DNA from: Aphrocallistes beatrix
Lineage: Eukaryota > Porifera > Hexactinellida > Sceptrulophora > Aphrocallistidae
Assembly (NCBI GenBank): GCA_963281255.1
Contig: OY725504.1
Coordinates: forward strand, 2,294,001 to 2,358,000
Reading direction: 5' to 3'
DNA: 64,000 nucleotides
The notes below the pieces were generated by a model. It was not told the origin of the DNA. It searched no databases and saw only the letters and a list, made by a program, of their open reading frames with translations. A program made the translations under genes and the position numbers. Shown here piece after piece: positions 10,323-21,295 of the stretch (position 1 is its first letter; each line of letters starts with the position of its first letter).

Positions 10323-12516
10323 ATGCCTCGGATGACGAAATCCAATGCGAGGCAGATGCTTGCAGCTACGTTGAAGAGATTCAGGGAAGTAACTGGAGAA
10401 TCTGTGAGTGCAGTATTTAGTTGGAAGGGATTTCTATCTGTTTTAGGAACAGATTCCTATAAATCCTATGTTAATGCTAACAAGGAGACGATTTGGAAGA
10501 AACTAGCTCTCACTTCGAAGAAAGAAATTTCAAAGCCGGAACATGATGTGGAATTGCTCCAGATGCTAGAAGGCGATATTACCAAATACAATGTCCCTAC
10601 CCTTCGGAGACTCGTTTCATGGGTGACTCAAAAATCAATTGGTAGGCACAACTCCAGTCTTTTCACTGAATATTCAAAAGGCTAAACTTGATTTTTATTA
10701 GAATTACCTCTTCTCAAGATGAACGACCATCTTGAATATTTGTTTAAATCTTTAAATCGTTTTACATTTTGCATTTGCGCCCATGGGCGCGCGCGCGGTG
10801 CGGCCATTTAAGTGATCGGGTCAAGTTTTCTTACGTTTGCGCCCCTTAACCAGGGACGTCGCTACCGGGGGAAGCATGTTGGGCAATGCACCCTCCTGGT
10901 AAAATTTTACATATGAAATAAATGCAAATTTACATTATATACTATACTAGTCGCAGTATATTGTACGGGTATGCAAATTATAGAATCTAAATTGATCTCT
11001 GAGCGTGTAAGGCTGAAATTATTTAGGTTAAGGGCAGGCATACTTTTCCTAAATATGATATTAACATTATTATTTATCAGTTACACATAATTATCTCATA
11101 ATCCTCTATTTTCAGGTAAATCTAAAAATTATTGGGGCCACTCAGAACTACAGCCATCTTGGTGGTTGGAAGATGTTCCTTTTTGCAACATCTATAAGTC
11201 AAAATACAAACGGCCTGTGTTAAAAAGGATCTTGGAATCTTATAAATCTCATCAAACAAAGCAGGACGATCCAACAGATGTATCACCAATGAGAATGGAT
11301 ACCGATAACCACACCAGCCATCCTCCCCTTGTTGAAATCACTGAGAATCCTTTGTCTACTCCATCTCACGAATCAGTAGAACTAATACCTCCCCCCCTGA
11401 GATAAATGAAGATGAAGACATTGATGCATCAAGCGAATCGTTCTTCCCTGCAGTGCCAGAAAGTCAACCCGATACTACTTACACTAATATTAAAGCAGAA
11501 CATACGGGATCTCTCGTAGAACTGTCCGGTGCTAGACCAATCTATCCATTAGCTACGGTATCGCCACCCAATTTAATTATATCAGAAAATGTGAGGGCTA
11601 GCTGCTTAGCTGAGCTAGCGGACCCAAACATATTCCTCACTGATGTTACTATTAACGCTTTTTGTGTAAGTTTTTGATAATTGGTACATAATGACAAGAA
11701 ATATTCGCATTACTAGATACGTAGCAAATCAGTAACCTTAGTTATTAGTTTTATATAAATTATCTACATATAGAAAATTCTCAAGAATAGTTTTCCCAGT
11801 GTACTTGGTTTGCAAGATACAATCCTTTCTCAGGTGAGCTGCGTTATATGTTATATGCCATGAATAAAGATTCTCTCACTGAATGTTTATAATTGCTAAA
11901 TTATTTTGTCTAGAAACGTCAGTTTATTAAAGCCCCCCTCGGTAGTACACAAATCCACAATGTTGGGCGGTTACACTGGGTGTGTTCCAGAATAGATCAC
12001 AATGGGCATGTATTTATTTATGACTCGCTATTCACGGATCCCACAAGCCAGGACTTAAATATTCAACTAGCTTGTATATATCGGAAAGAGGAAGGCAATC
12101 TTGGTGTGACTGTGTCCCCTATCCAGCAACAAAAAGGCGGGGCTGACTGTGGGTTGTTTGCGATTGCAGTTTGCACAGCCTTAGCAATGGGAGAGGATCC
12201 TACTTTGCTCAGGTGGCGCCAGAACAGAATGAGAAATCATTTGAGCGAATGTTTTAGAACTGAGACAATAACCCCATTCCCAAGTATAACCAACCATATG
12301 CTCAAGTCAAAATTTACAACCAATTTACAAACTCATTTTACCATCGAGCTATATTGTGTCTGTAGACTACCCTCTTATTCAGCTACCTTTATGATAGAAT
12401 GCCCGAAATGCAAGCGATGGTACCATAAGACATGTGTTGGATTAGTCAGTACACCAGCAAGGGTACCTAGATTCAAGTGTGCTGAATGTAAGGCGAAGTT
12501 CAACAAGGGACCCTAA
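10323..12516 (+). CDS. Ulp1-like (C48) protease with C-terminal PHD finger, KDZ-borne
   Basis: Exon 1 runs 10323-10641 (start MPRMTKS; an upstream in-frame ATG at 10275 is less likely). It splices to exon 2 at 11116 (donor GTAGGC, acceptor TTTTCAG), giving a continuous SIGKSKNYWGHSELQPSWW. Exon 2 ends at 11665 (GTGTAAGT). Exon 3 is 11914-12516 and joins in phase 0. Exon 3 holds the C48 signature: His in RLHWVCS, Asp in YDSLF, Gln and Cys in QQQKGGADCGLFAIAVC, then a PHD-like finger (CVCRLP ... CPKCKRWYHKTC ... CAEC). Ulp1 proteases cleave SUMO-like modifiers, and PHD fingers read histone tails. Exon 2 is broken by one base in a run of seven C (11391-11397). A 34-nt stretch at 11800-11833 (containing GLQDT, donor GTGAGC) looks like an extra small exon, but its phase is off by one. 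Confidence 0.75.
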
Positions 12517-12699
12517 TCTTTTCACCTTAGTTCAGATACATATTCGTTATTACAATCACCTCACTTGTAGTATACTTATTTGAATTATGTTTTATAGTCA
12601 TTAATTTATAGAAGAATGACATATGTATGTCTAATAATTATTTGGATATGTTGCAATACATAGTAAAATACAAGTACATACGGGCTACATTCTCTATAG

Positions 12700-15600
12700 T
12701 TAGCACTTTACATTTGATATACTATTTTCGTTCAGGCAAGCTAGAAAATGCCTCGTGTTATAGAATATATTTTCAATACGCATGTAAGCGATTTGCGTTG
12801 CGATTCTTCTCAACGAGGAAAATATCTGTTCACAAGACTGAGAATTGATGTCATCGAACTCGGGTGTTGTGATATATTTCATGGAATATGAAGGATTGCA
12901 TTTGTGATTCCGAGAGTGAAACCTATCAATTAGAAATGTCGTATTTCTGAATAGCCTTGGATCTCTAGATAAGTAAACAATTATGAATCTGAGTCTACTA
13001 TTCAGTCCTTTTTAGTGTTTTAACTAATTACTCACCTCATCATACAAGTCTTATGCAAGTTGCAAGCATTGTCATAGATTATTACGCTCGGTTGCATTTT
13101 GAAGAGTGATAGAAGTAGGTTAAACACTTCAATTGTAGATTCGCGTTGTTGCAGGACTTCGAATCCATAACAAATTCGATGTTTGCAAGCTATGATTAGC
13201 AATCCAGCTGAGAAGTTAACATGTTTTGGATAGGCTTTTGAGCAACTTTCAGGAATGTCCACTGATCCAGAATCATATAATGGTATCCTATAGGTTGTTG
13301 AAATTATTTAGCATCACTCAATACGAATTAATTTTAATTTACTATTATTAATCAAATCACTTACTTGTAGTGCATAGGGAATGAAGGAAAATATTTATAA
13401 AATTCGTTATGTGAAGGTGTGTATTCTATGATATTTCTGCTTGATCGTTTGAAGAGGTTACCAATCTTACCCATTATTAGTTGTAATAGTGGAGCAACAT
13501 TTGGATGTAACTGTATTTGATCTTTACTCACTGTTACAGGAGGTATTGAGTTTATCAAAATCTTCAAAGTGTACATCTTTTTAAATATCGACGCTAATTC
13601 GTTTGCAGATAGGGTGTTTCCTTGGGATAGCGAAACAATTACCTTTCTCTCATCATTGCTCAATAGAGAAAACTGAAATAAACCTGTTATAGGCTCAGAA
13701 TGACAGAGAAGTAGAATTACATGTTTGGCACCCGGATAATTAGAATTAAGATTAACGATGTTATGTTCATGGACAATGGTTGTATAGACAATATAATTGG
13801 CGAACTCATTAGGGATGGATTTGATCACACTTTTGAATATTGTTTCAACCAATCCTATTTCACAAAGTTTTTGAAGTTTTCGTTTTAGATCCGACTTGTA
13901 TAAAAATGATCTTTCAGGAAATGGTACGAGTGAGTGTACCTGAGTTTCATCGAATTGGTGATGATATTCAGGTATTGTTTTTGTTGTACCCATGGCAATA
14001 CCATCCAAGATAATAACATCAGGTTTCTCTTTACAAATGGGGCAAGAGAATATTGATTGATATTTAATATCAGCCATTCTTATGTAAGCATTCCACGCAT
14101 GCTTCAGAATGTGGTACTGAAATGTAAATTTTCTTCCCATTCTTTGAAACTTGCTATTCTTTGCACTATATTAATAAAATTTAGGAAGTACATAAAAGTA
14201 TGTAAACTAACTATTAAAATTTACATGGCCTTACTAAATTTTTATAATTATCTCAACAAAATTTTATAAAATTAGTTAAATTACCTCAGATATCCGTATA
14301 GTGTAGTCTTTGACTTAGTCACCATTTCACTGAATTCAAATATCAATCCATAATGTATGAAATATTTGTTGTTAATATTGAGTAACAGGTTACTTTGTCC
14401 ATCTACGACTGCTTTACACTGACAAGGGCCATCACATCTGGAACTGAATACTAAAAGAAATAATTAAACCGTCTGCACTTGAAAATAATTGTTTTAAGTT
14501 CTCTTAAGGATACCGCCCTCGAAAAACATCGCAAAACATTAAAAAAAATTGTGGAATTTTTTATTGTCAATTCCATCGGATTATTGAGTAGTCTACCATC
14601 TAATCGTACTTGTTGGACGGTATTTATTTTGATATTCTAGAACTGGGCACCTAAAGCTCAGGCGTACTAAAAATCGGAAAGTTATTCGTGATTTTGCGGC
14701 GCATTCATCAATTATTTTCTAACTTATCTGATATTTTTTCAATTATACGAACCTCAAAATGGTTTTGGCCCCCTTAAATATTATAAAACAGATGAATTTA
14801 GAAAAAGAGGCACCTGAAATCCAATCAAAAATATCTTTATGAGGGACTTCATTTCTAAAATGCTCGGGAAATGGCCGTTGTGATATTAGCTATTGTGTAT
14901 AGAAAAAAATTCTGAACATTTTAAAAAAAAGTTTGTTGAGATCGGACCATTAGTTCGTAAGTTATAGTATATTGTAGGTAAAGTTCGGACATCAAACCAC
15001 TCTATGGCCCCCAAAGTGCTCGATGTCAATGCTTAAAAACTATTGAAGATATATAATCAATAATAATCTTAAATGAAAGGATATATATGATAATATATAG
15101 GTTCCTCAAACATCTCTTTGTCAAAAAGTAAATATTTCTTGACTAATCATCGTTTATGTTGTAATACAAATTCTATGGAGAACTTTGAATATATTAGAAA
15201 ATGGTGAATCTTGTCATGAAATAAGTTCCCAAAAGTAGCTATTATACTCAAAAAACAATGCAATAGTCACTAGCAATGTACAGAAACTTTGAAGCACCCA
15301 ACATGATTATTTTGGAAGTTCAAAGCATTTATCTCCAAATTTCGGTCAAAGCCCCCCCCATTTATGGTCCAAAAACATATTCCTCCATATCTCGGGAAAT
15401 ATACACCAAAATTCTTAACTCTCAATTCCTAATATACTTTTCAAGACGGTATATATCTGATTCTTAAATAATAAATGTACTACATGGAATGGAATGCTAA
15501 GTTTCAAATTTTTATCACGTGATGACGTAGCATTTTTCGAAAATCCTAACTTGGAAACTAAAAGTCGTAGACTCTCGCTCTAACTTCCTAATATACTTTT

Positions 15601-17785
15601 TGGTAGCTCTTTATTCATTCTAAACCGATGAATTATACATTGTACTGCTAGGAATATGATTTACATTCCCTAATTGGTTCAAAATATTCGGGGTTAGGGG
15701 CCTCAAGGTAATTTGTGAATTTTCAGTATAATTTTGCTATTTTCACCAAAATCTGTTGGAATACATCTAATTCATTAGTATACACGCGATTAAATGTCCA
15801 TGGATGCTTTTATTTTTCGTTAATAGCTCATTTTACATCGTTCTTACCATCAAAACTTCAAATCCCTATATCTCGGGACTTTAAAATTCCAAAATTGACC
15901 GTCTTTCAAAAATTTTAACTCAAAATTGCTTTGAGATAGATGTTTGAAAATTTCAGGAGTTGTTCCATATCATTAGGCGATGAGCGCGAGCGTAGGACCA
16001 CTCAATTTTTGATATTTTATAAATTTGTGATTTTATTGCTGATTTGCAAAGAAAATCGGGCTTTTTTCGCCATTTTTTGGCCCTTTTTATTCGGACACCG
16101 ATAAAATTTACAATTTTTAAAATTTTAACTTTCTTTTGGTCCTATGAAGTGGCAAATATGATAGACTATCTATGAATAAATTTTCGAAGCATTTGATCCA
16201 AACATGTGCTTTAAAAAAATCACAGAGTGCAGGAGGGCTTACCATTAAGATGTGCTAGGGAAAAACGGAAAAAAACGACTTTGAGACGCTGTAACTCAAA
16301 AACTAGAAATGCGAGCCAAAAACTGTTTGGCATGTCTCAATATTTTTTAATTGCACTACCTGCCCACGCTTAACATCTTATATATCTCTATTCTTGATAT
16401 ATGCTGTAAGCCAAACCTATGGATTTTTCACGGGCGGTATCCTTAACTATTTACCTTTATGGTCAGTTAATTCTAAGACATCGTTTTCTGCGTATATTAT
16501 TATACCAGTTCTTTCAAGGACTGTGTTGAATTGAAAATTTGAGGGACAGTATTGTATTTCTGGGAGGAGAAGAGCAGGCAAATTAATTCCTTCAGATAGC
16601 TGTCGTGAATATATAGAAACGAGTTTATCGTTGAGAGTAGTGGGTATTGGATTAGTCGATATGGTTGGGTATTCGATTGGGTGATACATATGGTTAGATG
16701 TATCGATCCAATAATCACTCTTCTTAATTATCGCTTGTAAGGTTGAGTGCATTTTGCAGTTATTAGGACAGGTATTGCAAATCCAATTATGATTTTTGCA
16801 ATAAAATAAGTGAAATGTTTCACTATCAATTAGAAATACCGATTTAATGTTGAGTGGGTAGTAAACAACCTCCTTGAATTGGGAAGCTTCACACACAACT
16901 AGACTGTTGATTTCTAAACATTGCTGGAGTGCTTGAATATGGAGACAAATTGTACTCATACAATAACTGCATCTAAGTAGATCGCTATTGACTACAATTT
17001 TCCTCTTAACGAGGGAGACCTTTCCTATATAGAAAAATGAACTCTTTATAATAGTACTGTGATTTAATAATAAATGACTGCAATTTACCTTGTGAAGTAT
17101 CGAAATCTGCAATGATAATATATTTGCTGTCAAGTAATTTCCACACTTGGTTCTCTTCAAATAAAATTCGTATATTTCTAGTTGTGGAATATCAAAATCG
17201 GATTCTGTTAACTGGAAATCATCATCCACAGCTTTGCAATCATCATCATCTAATAACGTAGAATTACAATATAATTCCTTCGCAACAATAATGTGTTATT
17301 TGAATTTTGAAAACAACCTAATACAGTAAATTCCCGTTATATCGAAGTCGAAGGGACCTCGATTTTAGTTCGATATAAGCGGGATTTCGTTATAACCGAT
17401 ATAGTTTTATATTAGTAATGTTATGGTGAGACCAAAAATCATTTAGATATTACCGGATATTTCGTTATATCCGTGTTCATATAACGGGAGTTGACTGTAC
17501 CTGCAAAGTTTGAATCCGATAAATGGTCTCGTGAGTCAGTGGTATTTTCGAGGATAATTTTTGCAATAACAAATATATATTGAGAATTGAGATTATTATA
17601 TAATTTAGATGATACTTGCCTAGTGTATGGAGTATAGATATTTCAGATGCCTCCTGATCAACTTCATCTTTAATATGTACTCTGTCTATGTTTATAGTCG
17701 AAATGATAGACTCTTCTTCCACAATCCTACGCTTTGTGGAACGTTTTTGTATTTCAATTTCTAATAATGTTATTTTTTCCGCCAT
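12700..17785 (-). CDS. KDZ-type transposase, multi-exon
   Basis: The first ATG is probably 17783-17785 (MAEKITL), with a GC-AG donor at 17619; the next junction is unresolved. The well-supported exons are about 17262-16455, 14450-14285, 14165-13365, 13287-13036 and 12964-12700. Every junction has GT-AG borders and matching phase. The exons carry Cys-rich zinc clusters (CSYCMSTICLH, CPNNCKMH, CDGPCQCK, CPICKEKPDVIILDG) typical of KDZ N-termini. The catalytic core includes IACKHRICYGFEVL, IIYDNACNLHKTC, DRFHSRNHKC and a final NSQSCEQIFSSLRR with the likely catalytic Glu. The protein presumably cuts and pastes the surrounding element. No stop or frameshift is visible in the five exons, so activity is possible. 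A TTAA element lies in the intron between 16455 and 14450. Confidence 0.82.
14508..16442. mobile_element. TTAA-target element, copy 1 (1.94 kb)
   Basis: The ends are GGATACCGCCCTCGAAAAA and its near-perfect inverse, flanked by TTAA on both sides (14504-14507 and 16443-16446). This is the target choice of piggyBac-type elements. The inside has no transposase frame and is similar along its length to 59158-60870. It sits entirely within an intron of the KDZ transposase, so it does not break the protein. Confidence 0.85.
17324..17497. mobile_element. Pogo/Tc1-type MITE, 174 bp
   Basis: The ends are CAGTAAATTCCCGTTATAT and, inverted, CAGTCAACTCCCGTTATAT, flanked by TA on both sides. It lies in the 5' part of the KDZ transposase gene, probably in an intron. 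Confidence 0.8.
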
Positions 17786-18017
17786 AATTGGATAGATATA
17801 AATGGTTTGGTTTGGTTTGTAAAAGTGCCTAAACATTCTAAGTTTTTATACTATCGAAATCCATCCTTGAATGAATCCTTCACATCGTCTAGTGAACAAT
17901 AAAACCAAATACACCCTTGAATGATTCATTCCCATCGTTTAATGAACATTAAAAACCGAAGCCTTTTTGTGATTTTTATCATTAAATTGCTTTCCGCCTT
18001 TGAACCATATAATCCTT

Positions 18018-18118
18018 TACATGTGTTGTGTACCGTAGGCACATGTGTTGTGTACCGTAGGCACATGTGTTGTGTACCGTAGGCACATGTGTCATGTACC
18101 GTAGGCACATGTGTCATG
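18018..18118 (-). repeat. Right subterminal 22-bp repeat array of KDZ element
   Basis: About five units of ACATGTGTTGTGTACCGTAGGC or the TCATGTACC variant, the inverse of the left array. The variant closest to the tip is the same at both ends. Confidence 0.85.
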
Positions 18119-18666
18119 TACTTTTTAATACCTCGTTATACACAGTTTAGGGTCAGTACGGGACCACAAACGGGTGGCCGCTGGCCGCGTTGAGCAGGTG
18201 ACCGCTGTACACAGGTTCAATATTATGGAATTTCGGACGGGACTGTTCATTGGTGACCGCTATAGACAGGTGACCGTTATATAGAGTGGCCGTTATAGCA
18301 GGTTCGACTGTATATATATATAAACATTAATCGAGTTTTAATAGTAAGGATATTTTCTCTATTTTATCCACATTTTAAATTATGGGGTAGAATTCTGCTT
18401 AAAAATTAAGGGAATCATTTTAATTTTATTATGCTAAGACCAACTTTAATTAATTAATTAAACTTTATTTTCTGGAAGTAATTTCTCCCCAAACACATAT
18501 TGATCCTTAGCATCATTTAACTGGTACCGCATCGCATTTTGCAAAGCAAGTTTGGTCCACCTGCGATGCAAAGTATATTATGTATCGCTGGAATAGCAAC
18601 GCAGTCCTCGATGTGACATTCCACTGTACTAATTTGTATTATATACTATACCTTACTTTTATTGTT

Positions 18667-18738
18667 CGAATTTACTAAAGTGTATGAATTTACTAAAGTG
18701 TATGAATTTACTAAAGTGTGTGAATGTACTAAAGTGTG
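18667..18738 (+). repeat. 18-bp tandem repeat, four units
   Basis: GAATTTACTAAAGTGTAT is repeated four times with small changes (the last units read GTGTGT and GAATGTACT). It lies about 160 bp upstream of the long unknown frame. Confidence 0.85.
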
Positions 18739-18899
18739 ATAGCAATTTTGCCAATTACCGACAAAAAAGTAAATTACCCCCTGTTTATCTTCTGATACAC
18801 TCTAGAACCTATTGCTTACACCTTATATATTTATCTAGTTTTTTTATTCGCATAATTTTTTCTTCATTTGAATAGAATTCATATTTTTGTTTTAGTTTA

Positions 18900-20696
18900 A
18901 TGGGTAGACGTCTGAAAAGAAAAGTAAAGAAGTTTTCTTCAGACACTAAAACTTATCAATTTCGTCCAAGGAATGACTTGAGTTTAAATAATAGACGTGC
19001 ATCATCTACTATATCAAACAGTATATTTCACTATTCTTTACGTGATTTTAGTCCTATTCCTTCAGATGTCGAAGAGGATATTGTTGATGATGTGATCTTT
19101 ACTTCCTATCAAGACCTAAGGCATCTTGAGGTCCATTCCCCTAATTCTTCATTGGTAGCCTCTGATGAAAATTCTTCGCTTAGCTATCTTATTTTTCAAA
19201 ACTGTTCAAATAAATCCGTATCATCCAAAAGAAAATCGTATAACTATATTGGGCGAAAACAAATGGTTGTCCGCAAAAAAACAGATAAAAAAAGGATTCC
19301 TGTATATAAGAAAAAGTCTCATCCTATTATTTCAAAAAATTCTATCGGAATTACCTTGAATTCGAAGCTGGAATGCAAGTCTAATTCTACTCAATCTAAT
19401 CACGATGACATTAGAGTAGATGGAGATTTAGTTAGCCCTGTCTTTAAAGATATTTCTATTGCCAACAAGTCTTATGATTTATCAGAATTGAAATCAGGTT
19501 CTAAAACACTAATGATTAGTTCAGAAAAAATCCAAAATAATAAAAAAAAACCACATCCATTTTCTATATCAAGTTTACTTGGTAATGTACTCGGAAAAAC
19601 TGCATTATCATCTTCTGTAGTTCCATCTGCTGAAACTATCCAATCAGCTAATATACTTAATGCGAGTAATACAGACCATTTAGATGCATCTTATTCGAAT
19701 TTTACCTTTAATAGTGATAATTCAAATATATATTCAACGATTCATCCAATAATATCACCCAGTGATGTTTTGACTAAACAAACAGATCCATATATTGTTC
19801 CAACTACACCCACTCCTACGAATAGAAGTCAGCCTTTAAAATCTGGTAAAAATAGCACATTTATGAATGATTCAAGCTATCATAGGAATTGTAAAAGAGG
19901 ATTTTCTTCGCAAAATTCATTAATATATCACCCTTTTAAGTTGTTTCATATTTCTGATATGTGTTCCAATCGTCATAATGAATTGATTATTCCAAATACA
20001 CCTCTATCTATAAATTCTTTCATGACTGATTCAATTATATCGCCTCAAAATCGAAATTATAAGATTTGTATGAATCATATCTTCATTGCCTGGTCAATTT
20101 ATGCTCGAGAAACCCATTTAAAAGAGGAAGACTCAAGAGAAAAGGGGTTATGTCCTCTTGCTCTCCACTCAAGAAACAGAATATCAAGTATTAGAGCAGT
20201 TTTGAGGCCGAAACCTAATCGTATGAAAGAGTCTTCTATTTCCCAAAATAAATCAATTGCAGATATTTATTTAAAAAATTCAATTGGTAATTGTACTGTG
20301 GCGAATACGAGTTTACCTGTATTTCCCAGTGACTTAAGAAGAAGAAACTTTTCAAATTCAAATAAAATTAACATTTCAGATGTTAACTATAATAAAAATA
20401 GGAATAAAAATCAGCTGATCCCTCGGAATATATCCTCCGTTAATCTTTTCAATCAATTCTCATCTGTTTTCAAAGAGCCAATCTTTATAGTACAGGATTT
20501 AAGTGATAATTTCCCCTATAAAGATGCTTTATGCTGCAATCCCAATGTTTCTACGAAATATCAATATATGTCTGATATGCCTAAGGTCCGCCTCCAATCT
20601 CTCTCATTACAGCCTAGAGGCGATTCACAAATTCGTGATGCCTATAATCACTCTACACATTTTCCTATTTCTATGAACACTAATAAGACAACTTAA
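18900..20696 (+). CDS. Unrecognised 598-residue protein, single long frame
   Basis: An uninterrupted 1.8-kb frame in A+T-rich DNA is very unlikely by chance. The N-terminus is strongly basic (MGRRLKRKVKKFSS), and the rest is Ser/Asn-rich with few predicted folded segments, as in a disordered nuclear protein. A motif PHPFSISSLLG at about residues 216-226 resembles the eh1 type of Groucho-binding motif (F-S-I-x-x-I/L-L); this is suggestion only. Other basic patches (KKKSHPI, NKKKPHP) could act in nuclear import. No transposon ends are visible immediately around it, so it could be a host gene or part of one with further exons. I do not recognise a family. Confidence 0.6.
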   Translation: MGRRLKRKVKKFSSDTKTYQFRPRNDLSLNNRRASSTISNSIFHYSLRDFSPIPSDVEEDIVDDVIFTSYQDLRHLEVHSPNSSLVASDENSSLSYLIFQNCSNKSVSSKRKSYNYIGRKQMVVRKKTDKKRIPVYKKKSHPIISKNSIGITLNSKLECKSNSTQSNHDDIRVDGDLVSPVFKDISIANKSYDLSELKSGSKTLMISSEKIQNNKKKPHPFSISSLLGNVLGKTALSSSVVPSAETIQSANILNASNTDHLDASYSNFTFNSDNSNIYSTIHPIISPSDVLTKQTDPYIVPTTPTPTNRSQPLKSGKNSTFMNDSSYHRNCKRGFSSQNSLIYHPFKLFHISDMCSNRHNELIIPNTPLSINSFMTDSIISPQNRNYKICMNHIFIAWSIYARETHLKEEDSREKGLCPLALHSRNRISSIRAVLRPKPNRMKESSISQNKSIADIYLKNSIGNCTVANTSLPVFPSDLRRRNFSNSNKINISDVNYNKNRNKNQLIPRNISSVNLFNQFSSVFKEPIFIVQDLSDNFPYKDALCCNPNVSTKYQYMSDMPKVRLQSLSLQPRGDSQIRDAYNHSTHFPISMNTNKTT

Positions 20697-20699
20697 TTA

Positions 20700-21295
20700 T
20701 TTAGCATTTACTTCATATCAATCTGTAAATTTCTCCATAATTATTGAATTGATAAATATATAGATAATACCCCCATTCTATTTTGTATTAAGGGACCTTT
20801 CAAATGGTATTAATACAGAAACCCTAAATTTAACACTTTTTAATTAATCACATCAGTTTATTTTATCTCGTAAAATATGGCCCAATGCCTTCTAGCAATT
20901 ATGCCGGAATAAGCAATCAAGAATAATCACTTTTCATTGCAATATACTGGAAACTAGACTGCGGTAGACCATGTTTGGCTATCTCAGGGCCCATATTCAC
21001 TAAAATTCTTAAAATAAATTCTAGGTGTAATTCTAGGAATTATTCAATAATCAGGTATTAATCTAAGTTGACTAATTCATTAAAAAATGGCAAATAATTT
21101 TGAATTATTCCAATAAATCATAATTCAAGCATGAATTAGTCAATCATAAGCTAAGTTGAATAATTCATGAATTAATGAATAATTCATAATTCCTGAAATA
21201 TGGATTATTCGAATATAATTCATAATTTAGGAATTATGAATTATTCCAATAATTCAGAATCCTGAATTATGAATTATTCAATATTTCATTCATAT
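20700..21295. other. A+T-rich quasi-palindromic sequence
   Basis: From about 21005 the sequence is a degenerate series of GAATTATTC/AATAATTCATAATTC phrases that read nearly the same on both strands. A shorter similar patch occurs at 23665-23790. It looks like an old minisatellite. No gene is seen. Confidence 0.6.

Larger units (their letters stand above)
9267..18133. mobile_element. KDZ-superfamily DNA transposon, 8.87 kb
   Basis: The element is bounded by the 8-bp direct repeat CGTTATAC (9259-9266 and 18134-18141). Both ends carry an inverted ATTAAAAAGTACA motif followed by arrays of a 22-bp unit. The related repeat at 29857-30297 reads GGCCGTTATACACAG uninterrupted, which is the empty site with one CGTTATAC. 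Inside are two convergent genes: a Ulp1/PHD protein on + and a KDZ transposase on -. KDZ elements of the Zisupton type are known to make 8-bp duplications. Later insertions inside it are a TTAA element (14508-16442), a pogo-like MITE (17324-17497) and a gypsy fragment (9818-10080). All recognised transposase exons of the catalytic half join in frame. Confidence 0.85.
9047..18310 (+). mobile_element. Pogo/Tigger-like MITE, split by the KDZ transposon
   Basis: 9047-9266 and 18142-18310 together align with the uninterrupted copy at 29857-30297, including the repeated phrase GTGGCCGTTATAGACAGGTG. The right end (GTTCGACTG then TA) matches the CAGT...TA termini of pogo-type elements. About 74 bp at the left end are missing relative to the other copy. 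The uninterrupted copy reads straight through the KDZ insertion point. Confidence 0.75.
8486..18349 (+). mobile_element. M1 repeat, split by nested insertions
   Basis: The left part is 8486-9046 and the right terminus 18311-18349. The ends are inverted: CCTTACAATTAACACTCGAT on the left, and TTAATCGAGTTTTAATAGTA then AGG on the right. Between the ends lie the GC-rich palindromic block, the paired TGACGTCA/TGAGTCA motifs (about 8736 and 8904) and a (TA)n tract. A pogo-like element inserted in that (TA)n tract and carries the KDZ transposon. The copy is therefore older than both. Confidence 0.75.
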
